From contig JABCZI010000007.1 of NCBI GenBank assembly GCA_013289765.1, positions 62,001-126,000 of the forward strand: a DNA stretch of 64,000 nucleotides. Direction: 5' to 3'. Of the stretch, positions 1-9,835 are shown piece by piece; the first letter of the stretch is position 1; each line of letters starts with the position of its first letter. The stretch is from Acidobacteriota bacterium. Its GTDB lineage: Bacteria > Acidobacteriota > Terriglobia > Terriglobales > Acidobacteriaceae. The notes under the pieces were generated by a model. The model was not told the origin of the DNA, made no database searches, and saw only the letters and a program-made list of their open reading frames with translations. The translations under genes and the position numbers were made by a program.

Positions 1-164
1 GCATAGCGAGCCAAGGCCTGTTCCGTACCGTCGGTGGAACCATCGTCCACAACGATCACCTCATGAACGGGGTAGGTCTGTGTCAGCACGCTTTCTACGG
101 TGTCCCTAATATAGTGTTCGCTATTGAAGGTCGGGACGATTGCCGTGATCCGGGCGGACGCCAT
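1..164 (-). CDS. Glycosyltransferase family 2, N-terminal part
   Basis: Only the first 54 or so codons are in the window, and the gene runs off the left edge. The reverse-strand translation starts [20 protein letters not shown] and continues through the family-typical segment [12 protein letters not shown]. That is the nucleotide-sugar binding start of a GT-A fold glycosyltransferase; the paired Asp residues contact UDP-sugar and metal. The start codon overlaps the stop of the upstream flippase gene by one base (TAATG), so the two are probably translationally coupled and act in the same surface-polysaccharide pathway. The acceptor and sugar cannot be inferred from this fragment. Confidence 0.88.
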   Translation of the reverse strand, partial: MASARITAIVPTFNSEHYIRDTVESVLTQTYPVHEVIVVDDGSTDGTEQALARY

Positions 165-1660
165 TACTCAATCGTCCTTCCCTGAGCGTTTTCCGCCCAG
201 CCAAATCTTCCCCACACGCTTCCTGCGACTTGCCGCAACCGGCTGGTCTCGGACTTGTCGAGATATCCAGACACCAGAATTAGAAGTACAAATCCGACGA
301 GAACGAATCCTTTCAGCAGGATCGCCACAGGCACCGAACCAGCGCTAATAAGAGTAGACAAACAATAGGCAACAATGGCAGCACCGAGTGGAACTAGAAC
401 CTTAGACAACATATACGGGATGTGATAGGCATGTTGTGAAAAGACATACGCGAGAACTGCCATCAGTAAGAAGCTTAAAGCCGTGGCCCAAGCCGCCCCC
501 ATCGCGGCGAAGCGTGGGATTAACAAGACATTCAACCCAATGTTCGCAACGGCGCATATCGCTCCCATAAGACCGAGATAGTATGTCTTCTTGCTGATAT
601 AGATGCCACTTTGAAAGTAATAGCCTATTCCGTAGAACAGATAAGATAGTGCAACCACCGGAACAACTTTGTAGGCGTTATGAAACTGGAGTGGGGCAAT
701 CACAGAAATGACTTCTTTTATGACAAGAGACATGCCCAGAGCAACCGCGCACATCAGCAGAGTGAAATACCCGGCAATTCTGGAAAAGACAGGGCCGGCG
801 TCTTCGCGCTTGGCAACTTCATACATTCTCGCGCCCCATATCATCATGAACGGCTGAATCAGCAGGAAGCTCAACATGTAGCCGAATTTGTAGCCTAGCG
901 CGTACACTCCCACGGTGGCTAGGTTGCTGTAGTGTTGCAGGAAAAAACGGTCTGCGAAGTTCAGCTCGAACGCAGAAAAGCTCGTCACAATCAGCGGTAG
1001 TCCAAACGCAGCGAGCGCCCTGAATTTGATCAAGTTAAAATGGAATCCGACCTGGCTTACGGTGAGAACGGTCAAGACGGTCGTCACCAGGATGTTTGAT
1101 ATCAGACTGCCGAGGAGAATGCCGATGACTCCGGTCTTCATGACCGCCAGGAGATAAATGTTGAGAGCCAGTCCAACTACCAGAGACACAGTATTCATCG
1201 TCACGATCGAAGAAGACCGCTGGCGTGCACGCAGATAGCTGAACGATACACTGTTGATGCAGGTGAAGAACAAATTGCATGCGATTACCTGTACAAGGCG
1301 GAAGAACTCGGGAGACTTCAGAATTAGGCGCGAAACATCACGCGCCCATATTAGCCCGAAGACAGAGACAACTGCGGCTGCCGCTGAGGTAGCAATCAAC
1401 GCGGTACTGACTGCCTCATTGCGGTTCTTGGAATCTTCGTACTCGTAGTAGTGGCGAACGAGGGAAGCGTTCATCCACATGTTCAAAAGCAAACCTATCA
1501 GCGAGACGCTTAAGTCCAACAGTTCCAAAGTGCCGTAATCCGCGGTCGTCAGGTAATGCGTATAAAAAGGAATGAGCAGGAAGCCCACAGCCTTGTTTAG
1601 GATGTTTCCCAGGCTGTATACGGACCCGTGCTTCAGGAGTTTTTTAATTTCTTCCAACAC
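164..1660 (-). CDS. Polysaccharide flippase (Wzx/MATE-like, oligosaccharide exporter)
   Basis: A 498-residue integral membrane protein with about 12-14 hydrophobic segments spread along its whole length, as expected for MOP-superfamily lipid-linked oligosaccharide flippases. The N-terminus ([20 protein letters not shown]) and the following [12 protein letters not shown] segment match the usual Polysacc_synt start, where the first helix precedes a charged loop. The likely role is to move undecaprenyl-linked repeat units to the periplasmic face, where the ligase/polymerase encoded at 3587 could use them. The start is GTG. The gene lies 32 bp downstream of the phosphatase-like gene and overlaps the GT2 gene, so the three form one minus-strand operon. 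Substrate specificity is unknown. Confidence 0.88.
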   Translation of the reverse strand: MLEEIKKLLKHGSVYSLGNILNKAVGFLLIPFYTHYLTTADYGTLELLDLSVSLIGLLLNMWMNASLVRHYYEYEDSKNRNEAVSTALIATSAAAAVVSVFGLIWARDVSRLILKSPEFFRLVQVIACNLFFTCINSVSFSYLRARQRSSSIVTMNTVSLVVGLALNIYLLAVMKTGVIGILLGSLISNILVTTVLTVLTVSQVGFHFNLIKFRALAAFGLPLIVTSFSAFELNFADRFFLQHYSNLATVGVYALGYKFGYMLSFLLIQPFMMIWGARMYEVAKREDAGPVFSRIAGYFTLLMCAVALGMSLVIKEVISVIAPLQFHNAYKVVPVVALSYLFYGIGYYFQSGIYISKKTYYLGLMGAICAVANIGLNVLLIPRFAAMGAAWATALSFLLMAVLAYVFSQHAYHIPYMLSKVLVPLGAAIVAYCLSTLISAGSVPVAILLKGFVLVGFVLLILVSGYLDKSETSRLRQVAGSVWGRFGWAENAQGRTIE

Positions 1661-1692
1661 TGAGGTCTCACGCGAGTCTCAATCAGGACTTG

Positions 1693-3378
1693 CTACTCCA
1701 CGTAGCCAAGATCCCTGAGACGCTGTTCAATCATTTCGGCTTCGGATTCCAGATACTGCACGGGTTCGTGCGAGACCGTGTTATCAACCTCTTCATATTG
1801 GATTTTTCGGGAAACTAAGAAGATTTCCTCCAAAACCCGACCATCCATATCGGTCGGAACGGGAAGGCCAAGAGAGTGCAACACGGTAGGGGCCATATCG
1901 ATCAGGAAGGGAGAGAACTTCGGGAGCGTTGTCTTCACGCCCTCTCCTTTCAGGAAAACCACACCATTATGACGGTGCACGCCTTCGCTGGTGGCTTGAG
2001 GTAAGGCGTCCGAAATTTTCGATGACAATCCATAGCCTTCTTCCGGCAATAGAATTACATCAGGAAGAAGTATGTCTTTGCCGCTTGTCGGGTAGACATC
2101 GGTGCCACGCGCGACTTTCTTATAGACCTTTTTCCCAGTGACGGGATGTCTAACTTCCGTGAACTTCGCGATGATATCTTGGACGATGCCTTCGTACTCC
2201 TCCGGCCTAACAATGCCCGTTGGTCCTCTGCCAATCATATTGACGTAGAGAAATGCGCACTCGTACGCGCCCACCGTAGCAACCTTTGTGCGACTCCAAT
2301 CCACCGGCAAAGTTCGACCGCCAAATGTGTTTCCCGCAAGGTCCACCCACGAATCGAAGTTCTTGTAGCGCTTGAACTCTAGAACGCGATCCAGTCGATG
2401 TTTTACATTCGCCATGCCACGGTAGACTTGCGAAAGCATCGCGTTCTTGTGAAAGAAATCGCGCAGAGGTTTCGCCGAGTCTTTCTCGGCAGCCGGTGAC
2501 TCGTAGTAATAGCCCCACTGATTCAGATAGTAGTTGGGATAGAGTTCACCTTTGTAATCCCCAAAACCATGATCGGAAAGCACAATCGTGAAAGGATTAT
2601 GCGGGCGAACCTTCTCCAACAAAACACCAACTTGCTCGTCGAATCGTCTGTAGCACTCGCGGACGCGCTCTACTCGCGGATCGCTAGAGTTAGCGTTTCG
2701 CGCGCCTTCTTCGATCATGCCCCAGAGCTTATGTTGGATCCAATCCGTCTGCTGGAAGTGGACCATGAACACGTCCCACGGCTCTTCCTCCAGAAATTGC
2801 TGGGCTAATAAGGATCCTTGCTGGCAGCCGAGAATCAGAGTATCGATTAGTTTGTCAAAGTTCCCCTCTGACTTCCCCGGCATATAGTCGAACAGCCACA
2901 TGTTGAGGTTGGTCCGGTAGTCGGGGAATTGCTGCATGATCTTGTCGGTAAGGTCTTCGGGAAATGTGAAATTTCGCGGTGGCGAATCCCAACCGTTCAC
3001 CAGAATTCCATTAATGGGATAGGGAGGAGTGGTGTAAGGCAGATTCAGTACAATGGAGCGTTTACCTTTCTCGCTGAGGACTTGCCACATTGTTTTACTC
3101 TTGATGTCGCGCGCGTTTGTGAGTTTCACACGATTGTCCGCCGGATCGAATTGAGTAAACCCGAACACTCCGTGCTTGCTGGGATTTTTGCCCGTCATAA
3201 ACGACGTCCACGCGGGAGCCGTCACCGCGGGTATGACGGACTCCAGTTCTGCCGACAGGCTGTCCTGCATAAGTCGTTGCAGATTCGGCATGCAGCCTTG
3301 CCGCATGAAAGGAATTAATATGTCAAAAGTAGCACCGTCGAGACTGACGATGAACACTTTTTGGTCGCCTGCTTCCAA
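1693..3378 (-). CDS. Alkaline phosphatase superfamily protein (type I phosphodiesterase/nucleotide pyrophosphatase-like)
   Basis: A 561-residue protein. It begins with the metal-binding strand VFIVSLDGATFDIL and later shows LSDHGFGDYKG and a C-terminal HRHNGVVFLKGEG segment, the Asp/His metal ligands of the type I phosphodiesterase branch. Members hydrolyse phosphodiesters or transfer phosphate-linked groups, and they are frequent in exopolysaccharide loci. Its role here is therefore likely in modifying or recycling lipid- or sugar-phosphate intermediates (inference). No signal peptide is visible. The start is TTG, chosen because a strong GGAGGAG Shine-Dalgarno lies about 8 bases upstream (around 3386) and no ATG fits. 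It heads the minus-strand operon with the flippase and GT2 and is divergent from the ligase gene. Confidence 0.82.
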   Translation of the reverse strand: MEAGDQKVFIVSLDGATFDILIPFMRQGCMPNLQRLMQDSLSAELESVIPAVTAPAWTSFMTGKNPSKHGVFGFTQFDPADNRVKLTNARDIKSKTMWQVLSEKGKRSIVLNLPYTTPPYPINGILVNGWDSPPRNFTFPEDLTDKIMQQFPDYRTNLNMWLFDYMPGKSEGNFDKLIDTLILGCQQGSLLAQQFLEEEPWDVFMVHFQQTDWIQHKLWGMIEEGARNANSSDPRVERVRECYRRFDEQVGVLLEKVRPHNPFTIVLSDHGFGDYKGELYPNYYLNQWGYYYESPAAEKDSAKPLRDFFHKNAMLSQVYRGMANVKHRLDRVLEFKRYKNFDSWVDLAGNTFGGRTLPVDWSRTKVATVGAYECAFLYVNMIGRGPTGIVRPEEYEGIVQDIIAKFTEVRHPVTGKKVYKKVARGTDVYPTSGKDILLPDVILLPEEGYGLSSKISDALPQATSEGVHRHNGVVFLKGEGVKTTLPKFSPFLIDMAPTVLHSLGLPVPTDMDGRVLEEIFLVSRKIQYEEVDNTVSHEPVQYLESEAEMIEQRLRDLGYVE

Positions 3379-3586
3379 GCCTTACTCCTCCGTGGGCTGA
3401 TACGCCAGTGGTTTGTTCGCGAGCTTCCCCGCGCTCCGCAAGCTGTCTCCCGGTGAGAAAGTATAGCGGTCGAGATACCGTTCGAAGTGTGAACAGAGTG
3501 TAAATCGTGGAAGCTGGCTCGCGAACTAGTTGCTCGGCCGCTTTAAATTGTGCGAGACTGGCGATCAGTTTTCGAGAAGCGGGGGA

Positions 3587-4909
3587 ATGCACGTGGGGGT
3601 GCGGGATGTAATCTTAATCGCGGTTTGTATTGTAGCCGTGCCACTCTCCCTGATCCAGCCCTTCGCGGGTGTACTGTTTTGGACTTGGGTTGGTTACTTC
3701 AATCCCCAAGACTTCACCTATGGTATCGCCAGCAAAATTCCTTTTGCGCTGCTCATTGCCATCGCCACGATGGCAGGCCTGATCGTAACGAAACGCAAGC
3801 AGATCCCTCCACTAACCGTAGAGACGGGACTACTATTCGTGCTTTGGTTTTGGTTTTGCGTCACCACGGTCAATGTTTTCTTTTCGCCAACCTTGGCGCA
3901 TCACTGGACGGATAGCGTCGACTTTCTGTGGCGGGTCAGCAAGATTTTATTAATGGTGTTCGTCGCTCTCGCGTTAGTAACGGACTCCAAGCGTCTGCGC
4001 TGGTGGTATCTGGTAACGGCAGCCAGCTTCGCGGTTTTCGCGTTGAAGGGATCCATTTTTGGAGTATTTAGCGGAGGCCAAGATAAAGTTTATGGACCCA
4101 AGAATTCGATGATTTATGACAACAACGACTTCGGCCTGGCGATGAACATGGCGCTTCCCATGTTCGCGGCTTTCGCGCGAACCGAAGATTCACGATTTCT
4201 GCGCTGGGCTTTTGTGGCGGCAGTTCCGATGGGAATCATGTCTGTCATCCTGACCTATTCCCGTGGCGCCATGCTCGGACTTGTAACTGTGCTCTTCGCC
4301 ATGATGATGAAGTCCAAACGGCGATATCTTGGGCTTTTGGGCACGGGAATAGGAATCGCGGTCGTATTCTTCATTGCTCCCGAGAAGTGGATTGAGCGCA
4401 TGCTGACGCTTAAAAATGTGGGTACCGATCAGTCTGCTTTGGCGCGCCTACACTCATGGACGTTTGCATATCGTTTATTCCTCGACCATCCAATTCTAGG
4501 AGGGGGATTTCAAACCTTCACCGCGCCCTTATACGGGCAATACAACTTGCTGGCGGATAGAGTTCAGGGCCCCCACAGTATCTATTTCCAGGTATTGGCG
4601 GAACACGGCGGTCCGGGGCTGATTCTCTTTCTCGGGCTCGTTGCCTCGTGCTTGTGGAGTTGCTACAGGCTCAAACGAACTTTCTTGCGGCACCCAGGCT
4701 CAGAGAATCTTGCGGCGTACGCTGACATGGTTCAACTAGGCCTTATAACCTTCCTCGTAAGTGGAGCGTTTCTTGGGCGTGCGTACTTCGATCTTCTGTA
4801 TCAACTCGTGGCTACGGTGGTCATTCTCAAGATGCTCGCCCGGGAGAGAGCGCGGCGTCTCCCGGAATCGTCGCTAGTGTCCGGGGAACTCTCGACCGCT
4901 TTGCTCTGA
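3587..4909 (+). CDS. O-antigen ligase family protein, exosortase-associated O-glycosylation ligase type
   Basis: About 440 residues with 10 or more membrane segments. The N-terminus (MHVGVRDVILIAVCIVAVPL followed by a WVGYFNPQDFTYG loop) matches the putative ligase subfamily that accompanies exosortase A. The conserved central periplasmic loop of Wzy/WaaL proteins is present (LFLDHPILGGGFQTF, then GPHSIYFQVLAEHG). Family members join or transfer polysaccharide repeat units in the outer leaflet of the inner membrane; in exosortase loci they are proposed to glycosylate secreted proteins. The ATG at 3587 was chosen over an in-frame upstream start at 3530 because the extra 19 residues are polar and unlike the family. 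It is the first plus-strand gene of the exosortase block. Confidence 0.85.
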   Translation: MHVGVRDVILIAVCIVAVPLSLIQPFAGVLFWTWVGYFNPQDFTYGIASKIPFALLIAIATMAGLIVTKRKQIPPLTVETGLLFVLWFWFCVTTVNVFFSPTLAHHWTDSVDFLWRVSKILLMVFVALALVTDSKRLRWWYLVTAASFAVFALKGSIFGVFSGGQDKVYGPKNSMIYDNNDFGLAMNMALPMFAAFARTEDSRFLRWAFVAAVPMGIMSVILTYSRGAMLGLVTVLFAMMMKSKRRYLGLLGTGIGIAVVFFIAPEKWIERMLTLKNVGTDQSALARLHSWTFAYRLFLDHPILGGGFQTFTAPLYGQYNLLADRVQGPHSIYFQVLAEHGGPGLILFLGLVASCLWSCYRLKRTFLRHPGSENLAAYADMVQLGLITFLVSGAFLGRAYFDLLYQLVATVVILKMLARERARRLPESSLVSGELSTALL

Positions 4910-4976
4910 GAGGAAGTCGCCTTTACTTATTTTTCGCGGCTGGGCTTAATTCCTGCCTGGTGCATTTTTGTCGAAT

Positions 4977-5675
4977 ATGAATCCTGTGCGTGATCTCATT
5001 GACAAGTACTACAGATCGTTGCCCATCGGTGAGCGAGCCTTGGAAGACACCATTCGCGAGTTCATGCCGGTTGGCGGTTGCATGCTCGATGCCGGATGCG
5101 GCGAGGATGCTCCTTTTGCGCGTAAATTCTCCAGCGAGGCTGTGGTTGTAGGCCTCGATCTTTGCCAGGACCTGCCACAAGGCATGCCCATGGTTCGTGC
5201 CAATCTTTCGCGGCTTCCGTTCACAGATAATGCCTTTTCTATGGTCTACTCCAGATCGGTTTTCGAGCATTTGCTTGAGCCCGACAAAGTCATGGACGAG
5301 ATCCATCGTGCGCTCAAGCCGGGTGGCGTGTGCGTGATTCTCACTCCCAACCGCTACGATTATTCCTCGGTAGTGGCTCAGTTGACACCCCAGGCATTTC
5401 ACGGGTGGTTTGTGAATCGCATTTACGGATCGAATACCTACGAGACTTTTCCCACCTTCTATCGTGCGAATACCCCTCGGTATTTCAAAAGTCTTACACA
5501 GAAAAGACAGGGATGGAAAATTAGAAAACTGGTTGGGTTGCGACACTACCCGGCGAATCTCATTTTTTCCAGAATCCTATTCCGGTTCGGTGTTCTTTAT
5601 GATTGGCTGATCGCCAAATTGGGCTGGAGTGCCTTGCAACCGAGCTTGTTGATTGTGCTTGAGAAGAAGCTGTGA
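4977..5675 (+). CDS. Class I SAM-dependent methyltransferase
   Basis: About 232 residues with the Methyltransf_11 pattern. Motif I is MLDAGCGEDAPFARKF (SAM-binding loop), followed by the acidic strand VVGLDLCQDLP, motif IV FSMVYSRSVFEHLLEPD and the post-motif HRALKPGGVCVILTPN. Such enzymes in polysaccharide loci methylate sugars or lipid-linked intermediates; the substrate is not evident. The start is either ATG 4977 or an in-frame TTG at 4968, and neither has a clear Shine-Dalgarno. The stop overlaps the GTG start of the following Kelch gene, so the two are co-translated. It is soluble and cytoplasmic by sequence. Confidence 0.85.
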   Translation: MNPVRDLIDKYYRSLPIGERALEDTIREFMPVGGCMLDAGCGEDAPFARKFSSEAVVVGLDLCQDLPQGMPMVRANLSRLPFTDNAFSMVYSRSVFEHLLEPDKVMDEIHRALKPGGVCVILTPNRYDYSSVVAQLTPQAFHGWFVNRIYGSNTYETFPTFYRANTPRYFKSLTQKRQGWKIRKLVGLRHYPANLIFSRILFRFGVLYDWLIAKLGWSALQPSLLIVLEKKL

Positions 5676-7324
5676 GCAGGGAGTGGCGAGGATCGCACCC
5701 CGGCAAGTATGCGACGGCCGGCGGTCGATGTACAAACATCGAATCCTCGAATCATCCGAGCGCGGTATTACGTGAAATCAGAACCATTCACGGCGCAGGG
5801 TTGTTCGTCTTGCTGTTATTCATCCTGCTGGCTGCGGTTAGACCTGCTCCAGCTCAAAGCTGCGGTGAGGACTGGTGCAACACATTTCCGATAGCGATTA
5901 AAGTTACACCACCATTCGGATCTTCGGCTTGGAACAAACTTATCTATATCCCTGATGCTGGCCGATTCTTCATCTACACGTCGGATGGCATCTATACCTT
6001 TTCAAATTCCTGGTGGTCCTACGGGTTTTTGGGGCACGTCGCGACAGAAAATCCCTGGGTGGAGGAGACTACCGGTGGAACTGTGCAAGCAACGGTGTCC
6101 GACAACAGCAAGGGATTTCTGAAGTCCTCCATCGGCCCTACCGACAAGACGATAACGCTTCGCGACGGAGAAGGCCGCAGCTTTCACCCAGATCCAACCC
6201 ATGGAGGAATTCTCGTCATTGACAATGAAGAGATTGCTTACAGTCCGGCGAATCTTTCAAAAGATACATTGACCAATGTCACCCGCGGCGTGCGAAGCAC
6301 CACGCCCGCTAGTCACGTGGCCGGCACGATCGTGAATGCTGGCGCGCCCATCCCGCAGTCGCGCATCGACGGCAAGCTAGTTCCCGTGAACGATCACATT
6401 CCTGATCGTCACCCATTCCTCACCGCGGCCTATGATTCCCGGCGCCACCAATTGTTTCAGGCTGGCGGAATCATCGAGATCAACAAGAAAAACGACACGT
6501 GGTTCCTCTGCCTGGTTGAAAACGAGTTCTGTCCAACCGCAGGCGTCCGGGTCTGGACGCGTTTGCAGACTCAGACGCCGGTTCCCGGGCGCGCGGACAG
6601 CGCCATGGCTTACGATTCAGATGATGACGTCATGATTTTGTACGGTGGACAGAACGTAGGAAATCCGACATCCGATACTTGGCTGCTGTGTTTCAATCCG
6701 GATCCCCAAAACAACGGCAACAGCGTCGGCTGTCCCAAAGGTCGCATTTATCCGGACTGGGTTCAAGTCCCATCGAACGGTTCGCCAACGCCAAGATTCG
6801 CGCACAACGTGGTCTACGATTCTGCTCACCACGTGGCCGTGATGTTTGGTGGAATCGATGGAACCGCCACCGATCCAAGCGAAACCTGGATTTACAGTCC
6901 CGCAACACGTACCTGGCGAAATGCCAAGCCGGCAGGCTCTAATCCGGCCAGTTTTCGCCGTCCTGCCATGACCTACGATTCCATTCGAGGTCGAGTCGTT
7001 TTGTACGAAGGTCCGCCGGAAAAGCTCGGTCAGGGTGTTATAGGCGGGCTTTATATCTACGATGCGGGAACAAACAAGTGGGAGTTGAGTACGGTCCAAG
7101 GCGGCCCCATACCGAGCAGTCCCGGTGGCGAGCGCGCTCATGGCCGCTTGTCGCTAGCCCACGACTTCAAGAGCGACACATTCGTCGCCACAGAGCTGGG
7201 ATCCGGATATGCACTGCAGACTTGGGAACTCAAAGGAACCGGCGTCTATCGAGAAAAGGCCATGCTCCCAGCGCCAGACCGGCAATCCAACCTGCCACCT
7301 GCTTGTGCAAATCCAGAACACTAG
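5672..7324 (+). CDS. Secreted Kelch-repeat protein
   Basis: A 550-residue protein with a hydrophobic stretch at residues 41-60 ending in APAQ, read as a signal peptide with an unusually long polar front, so the true start may lie inside. At least four Kelch-like blades are visible, each with a [MV]xYDS core followed by a hydrophobic strand and GG (for example MAYDSDDDVMILYGG and VVYDSAHHVAVMFGG), and WxW-type strand pairs between them. This predicts an exported beta-propeller. It has no catalytic signature and no PEP-CTERM tail. The GTG start overlaps the methyltransferase stop. A much larger relative is encoded at 16240. The function is unknown; surface binding or carbohydrate interaction is plausible only by fold. 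Confidence 0.72.
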   Translation: MSREWRGSHPGKYATAGGRCTNIESSNHPSAVLREIRTIHGAGLFVLLLFILLAAVRPAPAQSCGEDWCNTFPIAIKVTPPFGSSAWNKLIYIPDAGRFFIYTSDGIYTFSNSWWSYGFLGHVATENPWVEETTGGTVQATVSDNSKGFLKSSIGPTDKTITLRDGEGRSFHPDPTHGGILVIDNEEIAYSPANLSKDTLTNVTRGVRSTTPASHVAGTIVNAGAPIPQSRIDGKLVPVNDHIPDRHPFLTAAYDSRRHQLFQAGGIIEINKKNDTWFLCLVENEFCPTAGVRVWTRLQTQTPVPGRADSAMAYDSDDDVMILYGGQNVGNPTSDTWLLCFNPDPQNNGNSVGCPKGRIYPDWVQVPSNGSPTPRFAHNVVYDSAHHVAVMFGGIDGTATDPSETWIYSPATRTWRNAKPAGSNPASFRRPAMTYDSIRGRVVLYEGPPEKLGQGVIGGLYIYDAGTNKWELSTVQGGPIPSSPGGERAHGRLSLAHDFKSDTFVATELGSGYALQTWELKGTGVYREKAMLPAPDRQSNLPPACANPEH

Positions 7325-7449
7325 TGATATGATACCGCGGTTGCGGAACATCTTGCGGAGCCTCCCTTCCCCAGGGTCCCGGATAGCCGACGTAGGGATT
7401 CGGCAAATGTGCGGCTGCACCTAAATTGGAACACTGACTTATCCCAAGT

Positions 7450-9030
7450 ATGCGAGTTCTTTCCCCGGATCAATCCGGAACGAGAGCCCCTGTTCGAGAT
7501 GTTCCCCAAGCTCGATCGGGCGGCGGCTTCGCTGCACCTGTGCGGAACCACTGGAAGATCCTCGCCGGGATCACGTTCTTGGCATTCGCCGAAGCTCTGA
7601 TCTCCTTTCATCAAACTTTGCTTTCCATGATGTCGACATGGTACAGCAGCCGCACCTTCTCGCATGGTTTTCTGGTGTTTCCTCTTTCCGCGTATCTGGT
7701 GTGGCGGCGCCGCAAAGAACTGGCAGATCTGCAACCCGCACCAAACCTCTGGGGTCTGCTTCCGCTTAGTCTGTTAAGCATCCTGTGGGTGCTCGGAAAT
7801 ATTGCCGGAGTCAAACTTGTTGAAGAATTGGCATTTGTCGGCATACTTGCTGCGTTGACTTGGACGGTTCTCGGCTCGGTAGTCGTTTCCGCCCTTGCCC
7901 TGCCGTTAACCTTCCTGATCTTCGCCGTTCCCTTTGGGCTGGGTCTGATCGGACCACTTCAAGACGTTACCGCTTGGTTTGCAGTCCATGCACTAACGCT
8001 CTCAGGGATACCTGCGGTTTTGGAAAATCGCGTTTTGTCGGTACCCACAACGACCTGGACGGTGGCCGAAGCTTGCAGCGGCATTCGCTACCTGTTTTCG
8101 TCCGTGATGCTGGGCGTAATTTTCGCGTGGACTGTTTATCACTCGCGAAGGAAGCGGCTCTTGTTCCTGTTGGCTTCGGTTTTTACACCAATCGTTGCCA
8201 ATGGCGTGCGGGCGTATGGCATTGTTCTTCTCGCTTATTTGACCAGCAATCGTTTCGCAACTGATGTTGATCACGTCGTATATGGATGGTTGTTTTTCAC
8301 CGTTGTCCAGCTTGCCCTCTGCGCCGTAGGCTTGCTCTGGCGCGAGGGCCCAGCTCCGAAAGAAATTCGTTCATCGCCGGGTCCGATCGCCGTCGCCGTC
8401 GCACCCCGATTTTCTGGGGGATTGACATTCTTCGGGGCTGCAGTGGCGGCATTACTGCTCGGTGTTACACCTGCGATTGCAAACCAATTGTGGCAGCGAG
8501 TGTCGACGAGGGCTGAAGCGTCAGATCGAGCGGTGCCGTCATTTTCGGTAAGCGCCCCATGGAACGCGCGGCCTGCGTATGACGCAAGCTGGACTCCCGA
8601 CTTGCCGGGCAAGACCACGGATTTTGTTCAAAGCTATATTTCCGGACAACGCCGAGTCGATTTATATATTGCTGTCTACTCCGGAGGACGCGGGTTCGAA
8701 CTCCTCAATTCCTACAATCGAGTATCCAACCCGAAAATGTGGTCGTTGATCGCGGACTCATTTGAATACCACCTGTTAAACGGTAAACGGGTCCGTATCC
8801 GGCAAAGCTTAATCCGATCGGGCAGCGATTTGCGCTTGGTGTGGACTTGGTACAAAGTTGCCGGAGAGTATACGGGGAGCCCTGAGCGGGTGAAATTTCT
8901 CCAAGGCAAAGCGCGACTTATGGGAGATAACGCCGCTACCAGTGTGGTCGCGATCAGCACTGCGCTGCTTGCCCAAACTACGGATGGTGAGGCGGTTCTG
9001 CAGAATTTTGTCTCGCACTCAACTTTCTAG
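7450..9030 (+). CDS. xrtA: Exosortase fused to EpsI domain (XrtA type)
   Basis: A 526-residue protein. The first 300 residues hold about eight membrane helices and the exosortase catalytic triad: Cys209 in VAEACSGIRYLFSS, Arg254 in PIVANGVRAYG and His275 in DHVVYGWLFF. Exosortases are membrane cysteine transpeptidases that cut PEP-CTERM tails and transfer the protein to an unknown acceptor, and in the XrtA class they are linked to exopolysaccharide biosynthesis. After residue 310 comes a further helix and a periplasmic EpsI-like domain (about residues 365-520), a fusion typical of XrtA. Its probable substrates in this window are the PEP-CTERM proteins at 9144 and 24292. The gene follows the Kelch gene by about 125 bp. 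Subtype assignment rests on the EpsI fusion and neighbours. Confidence 0.9.
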   Translation: MRVLSPDQSGTRAPVRDVPQARSGGGFAAPVRNHWKILAGITFLAFAEALISFHQTLLSMMSTWYSSRTFSHGFLVFPLSAYLVWRRRKELADLQPAPNLWGLLPLSLLSILWVLGNIAGVKLVEELAFVGILAALTWTVLGSVVVSALALPLTFLIFAVPFGLGLIGPLQDVTAWFAVHALTLSGIPAVLENRVLSVPTTTWTVAEACSGIRYLFSSVMLGVIFAWTVYHSRRKRLLFLLASVFTPIVANGVRAYGIVLLAYLTSNRFATDVDHVVYGWLFFTVVQLALCAVGLLWREGPAPKEIRSSPGPIAVAVAPRFSGGLTFFGAAVAALLLGVTPAIANQLWQRVSTRAEASDRAVPSFSVSAPWNARPAYDASWTPDLPGKTTDFVQSYISGQRRVDLYIAVYSGGRGFELLNSYNRVSNPKMWSLIADSFEYHLLNGKRVRIRQSLIRSGSDLRLVWTWYKVAGEYTGSPERVKFLQGKARLMGDNAATSVVAISTALLAQTTDGEAVLQNFVSHSTF

Positions 9031-9143
9031 TCAGATCGGATCTCAATGCGCAGGCCAGTAGTGAGGATATGCATAACCTTTCACATTGACTGAAATTGAC
9101 CAAACCGCAGATAATGCCGAGGTTGCAATTGGTCCATTCATAT

Positions 9144-9815
9144 ATGGTGAAGTTTTATCGTTGGATTTTCACAATTTTCATAATCCACATTTCTGCCTTT
9201 GCGTGGGCAGGTTCAGTTGTGGATATGCCGATTGGCGACACCGGCAGGGTTCGATACGGCATCCATGGCCACACTCGACTGCAGGGTGCCGGGATAGCGA
9301 TTAATGATTTGATATATGGAACAAGGACGCTGGAGACATTCGCAAAATTGACTTTCACCACTGCCAAAGGCACGGGACAAAGTGGCGGCGGTAGTTTGCT
9401 TTATGGCCCCGGCGGCGGCATCGTGTTACGGGGCTGCGTCAGCCACAGCGCCAACGAAGGAAGCGGGTGTCATAAAGGCGACTTTCGTGGTGTCATAATG
9501 CGCGGGACTTTTCTGGACGCAAAACTGGTCGACGATAATGGCAAACTCACGCTTATCGCACAGTTCGTCGAGACGCTCAATCCTGCGTTAGCGGCAATGT
9601 TGGGTGTGCCGGTGCGATCTCAAGGTACGTTGGATCTCGTTCTGTCGAATTTGAACTCATATCGTTGGACCGTTGATAGGGTCGATGGCGGATCGTTAAA
9701 CATTCTTTCCGAGCCTTCCTCGCTCGCGACGCTCGGCTCCGGCTTGGTGGGATTTTTTCTGGCTTTGGGGGCGAGTGTGATCCTGCGGCGAAGAAACACA
9801 AGAGTCGCTTTTTGA
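9144..9815 (+). CDS. PEP-CTERM sorting domain protein
   Basis: About 223 residues. The N-terminus from ATG 9144 reads MVKFYRWIFTIFIIHISAFA followed by WAGS, a plausible signal peptide. Earlier in-frame starts (TTG 9096, ATG 9114) would add an improbable polar leader. The C-terminus has the sorting signal: EPSSLATLGSGL, a hydrophobic helix and the basic end LRRRN. The first residue of the usual P-E-P triplet is Ser here. The middle is Gly/Ser-rich and beta-like with no recognised catalytic domain; two Cys lie in RGCVSHSANEGSGCHKG. It sits directly after the exosortase gene, so it is a likely dedicated substrate exported and anchored by it. Confidence 0.8.
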   Translation: MVKFYRWIFTIFIIHISAFAWAGSVVDMPIGDTGRVRYGIHGHTRLQGAGIAINDLIYGTRTLETFAKLTFTTAKGTGQSGGGSLLYGPGGGIVLRGCVSHSANEGSGCHKGDFRGVIMRGTFLDAKLVDDNGKLTLIAQFVETLNPALAAMLGVPVRSQGTLDLVLSNLNSYRWTVDRVDGGSLNILSEPSSLATLGSGLVGFFLALGASVILRRRNTRVAF

Positions 9816-9820
9816 TCCAT

Positions 9821-9834
9821 AGCGCGGACGCGCT
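9821..9834. terminator. Short hairpin between convergent genes
   Basis: AGCGCGGACGCGCT can fold into a 5-6 bp GC stem between the stop of the PEP-CTERM gene and the stop of the convergent PAP2 gene, which are 20 bp apart. There is no T-tract on either side, so it is a weak candidate for a shared terminator. Confidence 0.3.
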
Positions 9835-9835
9835 C

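Noticed and set aside
3480-3540. Sigma-54 site near TGGCTCG...TTGCT before the ligase gene
   Set aside because: The distance between the GG and GC dinucleotides is 14 bases instead of 10, so it cannot be a working -24/-12 promoter.
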